Below the pieces are notes generated by a model. That model was not told the origin of the DNA, did not search any database, and saw only the letters and a list, made by a program, of their open reading frames with translations. Source: JBBIIC01 sp037446725 (GTDB lineage Bacteria > Actinomycetota > Coriobacteriia > Anaerosomatales > SLCP01). Taken from it: a stretch of DNA of 64,000 nucleotides. Positions 23,346 through 31,452 of the stretch are shown piece after piece (position 1 is the stretch's first letter; every line of letters starts with the position of its first letter). The stretch is from assembly GCA_037446725.1 (NCBI GenBank), contig JBBIIC010000007.1, forward strand, positions 47,291 through 111,290. The letters are read 5' to 3'. A program made the translations under genes and the position numbers.

Positions 23346-23456
23346 ATGGCTCGCCACTCGGCGTTCGTGATGATGATGGACATGATGATGACCCAGCCCG
23401 GGTCTACTCGCGCATGCGAGGGCTCCGGGCGCCTCGGCCACCCGGCCGGCGCGTAG
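23346..23456 (+). CDS. Met-rich leader peptide of the metY-metX-metW operon
   Basis: A 36-codon frame begins MARHSAFVMMMDMMMTQ and ends at TAG 23454, 49 nt before metY. Six of seven consecutive codons (23370-23390) are ATG. This matches the logic of ribosome-mediated attenuation, where codons of the regulated amino acid stall the leader ribosome when the charged tRNA is scarce. A GAGGAGG lies 17 nt before the ATG, which is rather far. The stop falls after the downstream hairpin, so the exact switch may differ from the trp type. Met-rich composition is seen; regulation is inferred. Confidence 0.55.
   Translation: MARHSAFVMMMDMMMTQPGSTRACEGSGRLGHPAGA
23397..23452 (+). promoter_or_regulatory. 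mutually exclusive hairpins of the met leader
   Basis: Hairpin 1 pairs CCCGG (23397-23401) with CCGGG (23425-23429) around a perfect CTCGC-GCAT-GCGAG stem (23407-23420). Hairpin 2 is GCGCC-(TC)-GGCC, loop ACCC, GGCC-GGCGC (23429-23452). The CCGGG at 23425 can instead pair with CCCGG at 23441-23445, which would break hairpin 2. Hairpin 1 starts just after the Met codons, where a stalled ribosome would cover its left arm. No T-run follows hairpin 2. Confidence 0.4.
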
Positions 23457-23505
23457 GTCGGGTACATCTATCCTCAAGCGTCATGACACGGAAAGCGAGA
23501 CAGCC

Positions 23506-24807
23506 ATGAGCGAGCACGTCGCACCCCGATTCGACACCGTCGCCATCCATGGCGGCGCCAGGCCCGATCCCACCACCGGCTCCCGTGCGGTACCCATCTA
23601 CCAGACCGTCGCGTACAACTTCCGCGACACGGATCATGCAGCCGACCTGTTCGGCCTGCGCGAGTTCGGCAACATCTACTCGCGCATCATGAACCCCACC
23701 AACGACGTGCTCGAGCAGCGTATCGCGGGGCTGCACGGAGGCAGTGCCGCGCTGGCGGTCTCGTCCGGGCACGCCGCAGAGGTGCTCGGCCTGCTCAACG
23801 TGGCGGGCGCGGGGGACTCCATCGTGAGCTCGACGTCGCTCTACGGCGGCACCTGGAACATCTTCCTGCACACCTTCCGCAAGCTCGGCATCGAGGTCCG
23901 CTTCGTCGAGACCACCGACACCGAGGGTTTCGCGGCGGCGAGCGATGAGACCACCAAGGCGTGGTTCGTCGAGACTATCGGCAACCCGCGCCTCGACGTC
24001 CCCGACCTCGCGGGGCTCGCGGACGCGGGCCGGGCGCTCAACATCCCGCTATTCGTCGACAACACGTTCGCCACGCCCTACCTCTGCACCCCGGTGGAGC
24101 ATGGCGCCGCGGTCGTGGTCGAGTCGCTCACCAAGTGGCTCGGCGGTCACGGGACGAGCATCGGCGGGATCCTCGTCGACGCGGGCACGTTCGACTGGGG
24201 CGGTGGCCGACACCCCTGGTTCACCGAGCCCGACCCGAGCTACCACGGTCTGAAGTTCTGGGAGGTCTTCGGCGACTTCCCGGGTTTGGGCAACGTCGCG
24301 TTCGGCATCAAGGCGCGCGTGCAGTTGCAGCGCGACCTCGGCGCGTCACTTTCGCCCTTCAACTCCCAGCAGTTCCTCCTCGGCGTCGAGACTCTCTCGC
24401 TGCGCGTCCAGCGCCACAGCGACAACGCGCTCGCCGTCGCGCGCTACCTGGCGGACCATCCGAAGGTCGAGTGGGTCAGCTACCCGGGGCTCTACGACCA
24501 CCCCACGAAGGCGAACGCCGACCGCTATCTGCGGAACGGCTACGGCGGTGTCGTGGTCTTCGGCGTGCAGGGCGGCAAGCAGGCTGGCCGTACGCTCATC
24601 GACGGGGTGGAGCTCTTCAGCCACCTCGCCAACGTCGGTGACGCCAAGTCGCTCATCATCCACCCGGCTACCACGACACACAGCCAGCTCGGCGCCGAGG
24701 AGCTGGAGCGCGCGGGCATCTCCGAGGAGCTCGTGCGTCTCTCGGTGGGCATCGAGGACATCGACGATATCATCGCCGACCTCGATCAGGCGCTGGAGCG
24801 GGTGTAG
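23506..24807 (+). CDS. metY: O-acetylhomoserine sulfhydrylase (MetY)
   Basis: 433 aa. Cys/Met metabolism PLP-dependent enzyme. RFDTVAIHGG, PIYQTVAYNF and NIYSRIMNPTNDVLEQRIA are typical of the O-acetylhomoserine aminocarboxypropyltransferase class. PLP lysine in VESLTKWLGGHG; VDNTFATPYLCTP and SLIIHPATTTHSQL follow. It makes homocysteine from O-acetylhomoserine and sulfide. Directly followed by metX, which makes its substrate. Preceded by a leader with a Met-rich peptide. Confidence 0.95.
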   Translation: MSEHVAPRFDTVAIHGGARPDPTTGSRAVPIYQTVAYNFRDTDHAADLFGLREFGNIYSRIMNPTNDVLEQRIAGLHGGSAALAVSSGHAAEVLGLLNVAGAGDSIVSSTSLYGGTWNIFLHTFRKLGIEVRFVETTDTEGFAAASDETTKAWFVETIGNPRLDVPDLAGLADAGRALNIPLFVDNTFATPYLCTPVEHGAAVVVESLTKWLGGHGTSIGGILVDAGTFDWGGGRHPWFTEPDPSYHGLKFWEVFGDFPGLGNVAFGIKARVQLQRDLGASLSPFNSQQFLLGVETLSLRVQRHSDNALAVARYLADHPKVEWVSYPGLYDHPTKANADRYLRNGYGGVVVFGVQGGKQAGRTLIDGVELFSHLANVGDAKSLIIHPATTTHSQLGAEELERAGISEELVRLSVGIEDIDDIIADLDQALERV

Positions 24808-24810
24808 GCG

Positions 24811-26001
24811 ATGGAGGCCGAGCATCGTGCCGGCGGCTCGCCCGCTGCACCAACCATAGCCCCGCCCGCGTCCGGCCCGCAGGTGTTCGAACTGGCGGGC
24901 GGTCTCGATCTCGCGTCGGGCCGCCGGCTCGAACACGTTACGATCGCGTACGAGACGTTCGGGGAGCTCGACCAGCGGCGCGCGAACGCGATCCTCGTCT
25001 GCCATGCGCTCTCGGGCGACGCTCACGTGGCCGCAGGTCCGGACCGCTTCGGTGAGCAACGCCCGGGATGGTGGGATCCGATGGTGGGTCCGGGCAAGGC
25101 CATCGACACTGAGAAGTACTTCGTCATCTGCAGCAACGTGCTCGGCGGGTGCTCGGGCACTACCGGCCCCGGCTCGGCCGACCCGGCGACCAACGCGCCC
25201 TACGGTCTGCGCTTCCCGCTCGTGACGGTCGAGGATATGGTCGACGCGCAGGCCGCGCTCCTCGACCACCTCGGCATCGAGCGGCTCGCGTGCGTGGCCG
25301 GCGGCTCGATGGGCGGTATGCAGGCGCTCGCGTGGGCACGCCGCTATCCCGAGCGCGTCGCGTCGGTGGCGGGCATCGCGACCACCTGGCGGCTCGCCGC
25401 GCAGGCGATCGCCTTCAACGAGGTGGGGCGCACCGCCATCCTCGGCGACCCCACGTTTTCCGGCGGCGACTACTACGACGAGGGACAGCCATCCCACGGC
25501 CTTGCGGTGGCCCGGATGATCGGCCACATCACGTACCTCTCTGACGACTCGATGCGCGAGAAGTTCGGACGGCGGTTGCGGGAGCGGGCCGGGCATGCTT
25601 TCGAGTTCGTGACCGAGTTCGAGGTCGAGAGCTACCTTGCGTATCAGGGCCGCAAGTTCGTCGAGCGCTTCGACGCGAACACCTACCTCTACATGACCAA
25701 GGCGATGGACTACTTCGACCTCTCGGCGGGGCACGAGACGCTCGCGGCGGCGCTTGCCGGCGTGCGCTCGCGCCTCCTGGTGCTCTCGTTCTCGAGCGAC
25801 TGGCTCTTCCCGACGTATCAGGCGCGCGAGCTCGTCGACGCGCTGAAGGCCGCCGGCGCGGAGGTCTCGTTCGCCGAGATCGAGAGCCCCTACGGGCACG
25901 ACGCGTTCCTGCTCGAGCCCGAGCAGCAGCGCCGGTACCTCGAGCCGTTCCTTGCGCGCGTGGTCGCCGAGGAGTGCAAGCGCGGAGGTGGTGAGCGATG
26001 A
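24811..26001 (+). CDS. metX: homoserine O-acetyltransferase (MetX)
   Basis: 396 aa, alpha/beta-hydrolase fold. Nucleophile elbow GGSMGGMQALAW; catalytic Asp in SFSSDWLFPTYQ and His in YGHDAFLLE. The VCHALSGDAHVAAG and GGCSGTTGPGS segments are typical of MetX. It converts homoserine and acetyl-CoA (or succinyl-CoA; the specificity is not resolved here) to the activated ester. It starts 3 nt after metY and overlaps metW by 4 bp, forming one operon. Confidence 0.94.
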   Translation: MEAEHRAGGSPAAPTIAPPASGPQVFELAGGLDLASGRRLEHVTIAYETFGELDQRRANAILVCHALSGDAHVAAGPDRFGEQRPGWWDPMVGPGKAIDTEKYFVICSNVLGGCSGTTGPGSADPATNAPYGLRFPLVTVEDMVDAQAALLDHLGIERLACVAGGSMGGMQALAWARRYPERVASVAGIATTWRLAAQAIAFNEVGRTAILGDPTFSGGDYYDEGQPSHGLAVARMIGHITYLSDDSMREKFGRRLRERAGHAFEFVTEFEVESYLAYQGRKFVERFDANTYLYMTKAMDYFDLSAGHETLAAALAGVRSRLLVLSFSSDWLFPTYQARELVDALKAAGAEVSFAEIESPYGHDAFLLEPEQQRRYLEPFLARVVAEECKRGGGER

Positions 26002-26615
26002 CGCTCTCCGACCTGCTCCGCGCGGACCTGCGGCTCGTCACGGAGATGGTTCCCGAAGGCAGCCGAGTGCTCGACCTCGGCTGCGGCGACGGCTCGCTTA
26101 TGGCGCACCTGCGCGACGAGAAGGGCTGCACGGTGCGCGGGGTGGACCTCAGCCCGGAGGACATAGCGAGCGCGCTCGGGCGCGGGCTCTCGGTCGTCCA
26201 GACCGACCTCGACGAAGGGCTCACCGGGTATGCCGACCGCTCGTTCGACTACGTCGTGCTCTCGCAGACGCTGCAGGTCGTGAGGCGCCCCGCGTTCGTG
26301 CTGCGCGAGATGCTCCGGGTCGGGGAGCGCGGCATCGTCACGTTCCCGAACTTCGGGCACTGGCGCGTGCGTGGTTACCTGGCGCTGCGCGGCCGCATGC
26401 CGGTCTCTCGCTCGATACCCTTCACCTGGTACGACACGCCCAACATCCACCACACCACGATCACCGACTTCCGGGACTTCGTCGTCGCCAACGGCGGCGC
26501 GATCGAGCGTGAGGTGCCGCTCGTCACGCGCGAGTGGGCCGGCGCGGTACGGCCCGTGAGCGTGTGGCCGAACCTCCTCGCCGACACGGCGGTCGCACTC
26601 GTGCGCAGGGCGTAG
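25998..26615 (+). CDS. metW: MetW-family methyltransferase-like protein
   Basis: 205 aa. SAM-binding motif I VLDLGCGDGSLMAHL, then VRGVDLSPEDIA and the MetW signature VLSQTLQVVRRP, TFPNFGHWRVR and IPFTWYDTPNIHHTTI. MetW is encoded next to MetX in many bacteria and is needed for homoserine acyltransferase activity in some of them; its own catalytic role is unsettled. Start overlaps the metX stop (ATGA). Confidence 0.93.
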   Translation: MTLSDLLRADLRLVTEMVPEGSRVLDLGCGDGSLMAHLRDEKGCTVRGVDLSPEDIASALGRGLSVVQTDLDEGLTGYADRSFDYVVLSQTLQVVRRPAFVLREMLRVGERGIVTFPNFGHWRVRGYLALRGRMPVSRSIPFTWYDTPNIHHTTITDFRDFVVANGGAIEREVPLVTREWAGAVRPVSVWPNLLADTAVALVRRA

Positions 26616-26668
26616 CGCGCGGCTCCCGCGCGGTGCGCCCACGGGCGCGGAGGGGTATCCTTAGCGCC

Positions 26669-27793
26669 GTGCCGAACGATACGCCACACAACCCGGAGCA
26701 GGAACTCGCCGCACGCGGCGAGTACCCGCGCGACCTCGTGGTGCTCGGATACAATGACCGGTTCCGCGCCTTGTTCGCGCCCCTCGCCGAGAAGGGGTTC
26801 GTGCCTGGTCGTGTGAGCCGGGTCGACCGCGGGCTTCCGCTCGTGCTCACCGAGCACGGCGCGATGCGGGCCGAGCCCGCGGCGCACCTGCGGGAGACGG
26901 GCGACGGCCCGATGGCGGTCGGGGACTGGGTGGCGCTGGCGCTCCCCGAGGGACACGACACCGCGATCGTCGAGGCGATCCTGCCACGCTCCTCGGCGTT
27001 CGTACGCAAGGACCCGGGCGAGCAGGCGCTCGGCCAGGTCATCGCTGCCAACATCGACATCATCCTCGTCTTTCAGCCGCTCGCGGCTGGCGGACCGAAC
27101 CTCTCGCGCCTCGAGCGCGAGCTCGTGCTCGCGTGGGAGAGCGGGGCCATTCCGGCCGTCGTGCTCACCAAGGCCGACCTCAGCCCCGACCCGGACGCCG
27201 CGCGCGACGAGGTGGCGGCAGTGGCGCTGGGCGTGGACATCTACGTCACGAGCGCGGTCACCGGCGAGGGCGTCGACGACCTGCACGATCACATCGAGCC
27301 CGGCAAGACAGTGGCGTTCTTCGGTGCATCGGGGGTGGGCAAGTCCACGCTGCTCAACAGCCTCATGGGCGACGAGGTCCAGACCACCGCCGAAGTGCGC
27401 GAGTACGATGGCAAGGGGCGGCATACCACCGTCGCGCGCGAGATGTTCTTCCTTCCGGATGGCGGCATCCTCATCGACACCCCAGGCATGCGGGCGCTCG
27501 CGCTATGGGAGGCCGAGGAGGGGGTGGCCGCGGCGTTCCCCGACATCGAGGAGCGCGCCGCCGGGTGCCGCTTCGTCGACTGCACGCACACGCGAGAGCC
27601 GGGCTGCGCCGTTAGGGCCGCGGTGGAGGCCGGCGAACTAGCCGAGCGGCGGCTCGAGAGCTACCTGCGGCTCACCGAGGAGCTGCGGCGCATCGCCGAG
27701 CGCCAGGACGTGCGCGCCCGTCTCGAGAAGAAGAAGGCCGACAAGACGTTGAGCCGCGACATCAAGCGGTACTTCAAGGAGCGCGGGCACTAG
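26669..27793 (+). CDS. rsgA: ribosome small-subunit-dependent GTPase RsgA
   Basis: 374 aa. N-terminal OB domain, then a circularly permuted GTPase: G4-like LTKADL comes before the P loop GASGVGKSTLLN and the G3 motif DTPGMRAL. The C-terminal zinc knuckle is CRFVDCTHTREPGC. RsgA acts in late 30S subunit maturation. GTG 26669 is chosen at the beginning of the conserved region; an upstream extension overlapping metW lacks family similarity. Confidence 0.94.
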   Translation: MPNDTPHNPEQELAARGEYPRDLVVLGYNDRFRALFAPLAEKGFVPGRVSRVDRGLPLVLTEHGAMRAEPAAHLRETGDGPMAVGDWVALALPEGHDTAIVEAILPRSSAFVRKDPGEQALGQVIAANIDIILVFQPLAAGGPNLSRLERELVLAWESGAIPAVVLTKADLSPDPDAARDEVAAVALGVDIYVTSAVTGEGVDDLHDHIEPGKTVAFFGASGVGKSTLLNSLMGDEVQTTAEVREYDGKGRHTTVAREMFFLPDGGILIDTPGMRALALWEAEEGVAAAFPDIEERAAGCRFVDCTHTREPGCAVRAAVEAGELAERRLESYLRLTEELRRIAERQDVRARLEKKKADKTLSRDIKRYFKERGH

Positions 27794-27839
27794 GGGAGCC
27801 ACGCGCCGAGCCGCGGCCCGGGACCGGCTGGCCGCACGC

Positions 27840-28313
27840 CTACCCGCGCTGCACCGGGAAGACCACCTCGGTCAGCGCGTCTTCCTGCGACACGTCGCCC
27901 GGGTCGTTCAGATAGGTCTCCATCGGCGGGCCCGCCATGACGTAGCCCTTCCCGGCGAGCCACTCGCCGAGGGCCTCGTACGTCGACGCGACCCCTTCGT
28001 AGGGACCCTTGTACACGGTCGAGGCGACCGTCATCGCCGGTATGTGCTTCACGCCGATGCCGCCCTCATTGGGCGCGGTCTCGTCTACGCCGCCTGCGAC
28101 CGGGGCCCAGACCTCCCAGCGCGCCCCGGACTCGGGCACCGTCGCCGGGTCGTCGAGGTAGACGCCCATCGGCATGCCCGTCGGCTGCATCCCGTGCCCG
28201 CCTATCCACGCGTAGAGCTGCCCCATCGCGAGTGGCATCTGCTGGTAGGCCCCTCGCATCTGGATGTAGGCGACCGTCGTCGGCTCGGTCTGCTTGATGC
28301 TGGCTTCGATCAT
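27840..28313 (-). CDS. GyrI-like / AraC effector-binding domain protein
   Basis: 157 aa, no DNA-binding domain. Two beta-alpha repeats of the GyrI-like (SOUL/effector-binding) fold are visible: TTVAYIQMRGAYQQMPLAMG with LYAWIGGHGMQ, and MTVASTVYKGPYEGVASTYE with ALGEWLAGKGY, each ending in a YLDDP/YLNDP motif. Stand-alone members bind small lipophilic ligands or hydrolyse them. ATG 28313 has GGGGG eight nt upstream; GTG 28322 is in frame. Convergent with rsgA, divergent from the second TrkH cassette. Confidence 0.8.
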   Translation of the reverse strand: MIEASIKQTEPTTVAYIQMRGAYQQMPLAMGQLYAWIGGHGMQPTGMPMGVYLDDPATVPESGARWEVWAPVAGGVDETAPNEGGIGVKHIPAMTVASTVYKGPYEGVASTYEALGEWLAGKGYVMAGPPMETYLNDPGDVSQEDALTEVVFPVQRG

Positions 28314-28411
28314 GGTGACCACCCCCGGGGAGTATGTGCCCCATCCCGGTGGCCCCCTCGCGATCCGCTGGCGGAAACCGCACGGGTCGCTCAGCGCCGC
28401 GGACCGCTTGC

Positions 28412-28440
28412 TTGTACGCTCGGAACGGCGGGACTATTCT
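28412..28440 (+). promoter_or_regulatory. candidate promoter of the second TrkH cassette
   Basis: TTGTAC (28412-28417), exactly 17 bp, TATTCT (28435-28440), about 55 bp before the 42-residue peptide gene. A GCGTGC/GCACGC hairpin (28463-28481) lies in the resulting leader. The direct repeat seen before the first cassette is not present here, so the two copies seem differently regulated. Confidence 0.45.
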
Positions 28441-28502
28441 GGATTGTGGCGGGGAGGCACCTGCGTGCTTCTTGCGCACGCCGACACTCGGAAGGCGAGA
28501 GA

Positions 28503-28631
28503 ATGCCCGTACACAGGCTCCAAAGCCCCTTCGAGCGCTGGCGCAGCGGTCTGCTCGTCGAGATCGTCGCGTCTGCCGTGTTCATGGCGATCGCCTACGG
28601 CATGGTGGCGATCCTTGTGTGGATCCTGTAG
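28503..28631 (+). CDS. 42-residue single-helix membrane peptide upstream of TrkH
   Basis: 42 aa. Positively charged N terminus (HRLQSPFERWRSG) then one long hydrophobic helix (LLVEIVASAVFMAIAYGMVA) and a C-terminal VWIL. Same place, length and design as the 46-residue peptide at 18214: Arg-rich head, Glu at helix start, single helix, Trp near the end. It is followed after 9 nt by trkH copy 2. The sequences are too short for certain homology, but the repeated context argues for a shared role with TrkH. Confidence 0.6.
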   Translation: MPVHRLQSPFERWRSGLLVEIVASAVFMAIAYGMVAILVWIL

Positions 28632-28640
28632 GGCCTGACG

Positions 28641-30161
28641 ATGTGGCTGAGGTTGCGCCTCGACGACATGAGGCTCATCGTCCATTACGTCGGCCTGTTC
28701 GTCGTTGGTGTCGGCCTGGTGATGGCCGTGCCGCTCGTGACCGGCCTCCTGTACGGAGAGTACGACGCTGCCCTTGACTACCTGCTCGGAATGGGTGTCG
28801 TCTGCTCGATCGGCGCACTGCTGGTCAACGCGTGTTCCCGTCCTGAGAACCTCAACCATACGCACGCGCTTGCGATCACGGCGTTCGGCTGGCTGGCCGC
28901 GTCATCGGCCGCCGCCGTGCCCCTCGCGTTCTCGGGGAACTACGGCAGCTACCTCGATGCGCTGTTCGATGCGGTCTCCGGCTTCACGACCTCGGGCCTG
29001 ACGGTGGTGGTCGATCTAGACCACATGGCCCACGCTCACAATATGTGGCGCCACCTCACCCATCTCATCGGCGGACAGGGCATCGTCGTCGCCGCGCTCT
29101 CTCTCGCCGTCGGGTTGAGGGGCGGCGGGTTCTCGCTGTATCTCGCCGAGGGGCGCGACGAGCGCATTCTGCCCAACGTCCTGCACACGGTGCGATTCAT
29201 CTGGTACGTCACGGCTGTCTATGTCGCACTCGGCACTCTGGCACTCTTCGCCGTGACCCTCTATCTCGGCATGTCGCCGGAGCGGGGTGTCCTGCACGCG
29301 TTCTGGATCGCGGTCGCCGCTTACGATACTGGCGGCTTCGCTCCGCAGTCGCTCAACGCGATGTACTACCACAGCTTCCTGTTCGAGACGGTGAGCGTGT
29401 TCCTCATGCTTGCCGGGATGATGAACTTCAACCTCCACGCGCAGGTCTGGCGGGGCGATCGCATCGAGCTGTGGAAGAACCTCGAGACCCGCGTGCTGGC
29501 CTTCAACATCATGGTCCTGTCCGCCCTCGTGGCGATCGGGTTCGCCGCGACCGAGGCGTTCAGCGGGCCGCTGGCGGCCGTGCGCAAGGGCGCATACCAT
29601 GTGTTCTCCGCGCACAGCGGCACCGGGCACCAGACGGTGTACAGCTCGCAGTGGGCCACTGACTTCGGCGGACCCGCGTTCGCGGCAATACTGATCGCGA
29701 TGGCCGCGGGCGGGGCGGTTTCCTCGACCGCCGGCGGCATCAAGGCACTGCGTCTCGGCCTGATCGTGCGCTCCGTCATCCAGCAGGTCAAGGAGGCGAC
29801 CGCGCCGCGGAGTGCCCTGATGCGCGCGCGCTACCACCACCTGGGCGAGCGCTTCCTCACGCCCGAGATCGGCGCGGCCGCGGCGACCGTCTTCATACTG
29901 TACATGGTCACCTACGTCACTGGAGCCCTCATCGGCGCCGCATACGGATACGACGCGGGAAGCGCGATCTTCGAGTCGATCTCGGCCACCGCAAACGTCG
30001 GCCTGTCGACGGGTGTGACCTCGCCGACGATGCCCACGGGTCTGAAGATCGTCTACATCACCCAGATGTGGGCGGGCCGTTTGGAGTTCATCGCGGTACT
30101 GGTCCTCGTCGGCCAGCTCATCATGTCGCTTGGTCCGCAGCGATCGAGGCGGGCGGCATGA
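28641..30161 (+). CDS. TrkH-family K+ uptake channel subunit, copy 2
   Basis: 506 aa, about ten helices, clearly paralogous to copy 1 (for example EGRDERILPNVLHTVR against EGKDERLFPNVVHTAR). Pore loops read SGFTTSGL, AAYDTGGF, SAHSGTGHQT and ATANVGLS: all filter glycines are kept but loops 2-4 deviate from the TTxGF pattern of copy 1, so ion selectivity or gating may differ. GGAVSSTAGGIKALRLGL is the gate-loop region. No TrkA/KtrA gene is adjacent. The stop overlaps the next start (ATGA). Confidence 0.9.
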   Translation: MWLRLRLDDMRLIVHYVGLFVVGVGLVMAVPLVTGLLYGEYDAALDYLLGMGVVCSIGALLVNACSRPENLNHTHALAITAFGWLAASSAAAVPLAFSGNYGSYLDALFDAVSGFTTSGLTVVVDLDHMAHAHNMWRHLTHLIGGQGIVVAALSLAVGLRGGGFSLYLAEGRDERILPNVLHTVRFIWYVTAVYVALGTLALFAVTLYLGMSPERGVLHAFWIAVAAYDTGGFAPQSLNAMYYHSFLFETVSVFLMLAGMMNFNLHAQVWRGDRIELWKNLETRVLAFNIMVLSALVAIGFAATEAFSGPLAAVRKGAYHVFSAHSGTGHQTVYSSQWATDFGGPAFAAILIAMAAGGAVSSTAGGIKALRLGLIVRSVIQQVKEATAPRSALMRARYHHLGERFLTPEIGAAAATVFILYMVTYVTGALIGAAYGYDAGSAIFESISATANVGLSTGVTSPTMPTGLKIVYITQMWAGRLEFIAVLVLVGQLIMSLGPQRSRRAA

Positions 30162-30691
30162 GAAGGACGCCCCGCACGGGGCTCCGTTGGATGGCGGTGT
30201 CGCTCTGCGCAGCCGCCGCGCTGCTCGCGACCATCGCGCCCGCGCCCGCGGCGCCGCCCGCAGGCGTGCTGACGCCCGCGCAGGTCGTCGAGATCGACCG
30301 CGCTCTCGACGGCTCCGTGATAGAGCTGCAGGGCGAGGCGATCGGGGAGTCGCTGCGGGCGCACGGAGGCGGCCGGTGGATCAACCTTCTCGGCGACGGC
30401 ACCGCCATCGGCGTGTGGATGACCGAGGAACAAGCTGCGACCGTGCGCCTCTTCGGAGACCACCGCACAGACGGTGACATCGTTCGGGTTACCGGTGTCG
30501 TCAACGTCTCGTGCGATCAGCACGGTGGCGAGTTCGACGTGCACGCGGAGTCCGTCTTCGTGATCGAGCCCGGCGGGCCGCGCGACAACCCCGTGCAGCC
30601 ATGGAAGGGCGCGGTCGGGCTCGGTGGCCTGTTTCTTGCGTTCGGGCTGTGGCGGGCGCATCGTGCTCGACGCGACCGCCGCATGCTGTGA
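30158..30691 (+). CDS. exported membrane-anchored protein linked to TrkH, copy 2
   Basis: 177 aa. Signal peptide (basic RRTPRTGLR, then WMAVSLCAAAALLATIAPAP), external domain, and a C-terminal helix (AVGLGGLFLAFGLW) with Arg-rich tail. Shared with the protein at 19847, in order: GEAIG, a W-I/L-x-L strand, LFGDHRTDGDIVRVTG (copy 1: FGSYRARGDIVRVTG), HGG and an EPG before the final helix. Start overlaps the trkH stop (ATGA). No characterised family recognised; OB-like topology is a guess. Confidence 0.75.
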   Translation: MRRTPRTGLRWMAVSLCAAAALLATIAPAPAAPPAGVLTPAQVVEIDRALDGSVIELQGEAIGESLRAHGGGRWINLLGDGTAIGVWMTEEQAATVRLFGDHRTDGDIVRVTGVVNVSCDQHGGEFDVHAESVFVIEPGGPRDNPVQPWKGAVGLGGLFLAFGLWRAHRARRDRRML

Positions 30692-30715
30692 CCGTATCCC
30701 CGGAGGTCCACGCTC

Positions 30716-31450
30716 GTGAATACCACGGCGAACACGTCCGACGCCCTCATCGACCTGTCCGGCGTCGTGAAGGTCTACGACACAGGTGAGGTGCCCTTCA
30801 CCGCGCTCAAGGGCATCGATCTCACCGTGCACAGCGGCGAGTTCGTCGGGCTCGTGGGTAAGTCAGGCTCGGGCAAGACCACGCTCATCAACATGATCAC
30901 CGGCATCGACCGGCCCACCGAGGGCCAGGTCACCATCGGCGACACGCCGGTCCACGCGCTCAACGAGAACGAGCTCGCCAAGTGGCGCGGGCGCAACATC
31001 GGCGTTGTTTTCCAGTTCTTCCAGCTCCTGCCCACGCTCACGGTCATCGAGAACGTGATGCTGCCGATGGACTTCTGCAACATGTACGCCTCGGCCGAGC
31101 GTCCCGAGCGTGCGATGCACCTGCTCGAGCAGGTCGAGATGGCCGACCAGGCCTACAAGCTCCCCTCGGCGCTCTCCGGTGGCCAGCAGCAGCGTGTGGC
31201 CATCGCGCGCGCGCTCGCCAACGACCCGCCGATCCTCGCGGCGGACGAACCGACGGGCAACCTCGACTCGAAGACGGCCGATTCGGTCTTCCACCTGTTC
31301 GAGGAGCTCGTCGACGCGCACAAGACCATCGTCATGGTCACGCACGACTCCGACATCGCGGCGCGCGTGCGGCGCGCGCTCGTGGTGAGGGACGGCGAGA
31401 TCGTCGAGGAGACGGTGCATCGCCCGCGCACGGAGCGGCGGGGGATCTGA
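30716..31450 (+). CDS. ABC transporter ATP-binding protein, MacB/LolD type
   Basis: 244 aa. Walker A GKSGSGKTTLINMITG, Q-loop VVFQFFQLLPTLTVIENVMLP, signature LSGGQQQRVAIARAL and Walker B ILAADEPTGNLDS are complete. The set belongs to the FtsE/LolD/MacB branch that drives mechanotransmission rather than ordinary import. GTG start with CGGAGG 9 nt ahead. It directly precedes the FtsX-type permease gene. Only 24 nt separate it from the exported TrkH-linked gene, so it may share that operon. Confidence 0.93.
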   Translation: MNTTANTSDALIDLSGVVKVYDTGEVPFTALKGIDLTVHSGEFVGLVGKSGSGKTTLINMITGIDRPTEGQVTIGDTPVHALNENELAKWRGRNIGVVFQFFQLLPTLTVIENVMLPMDFCNMYASAERPERAMHLLEQVEMADQAYKLPSALSGGQQQRVAIARALANDPPILAADEPTGNLDSKTADSVFHLFEELVDAHKTIVMVTHDSDIAARVRRALVVRDGEIVEETVHRPRTERRGI

Positions 31451-31452
31451 CC

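Noticed and set aside
23231..23505. SAM riboswitch upstream of metY
   Set aside because: I looked for SAM-I, SAM-II and SAM-IV core patterns and T-box features and did not find them; the Met-rich leader peptide is the better explanation. A covariance search would settle it.
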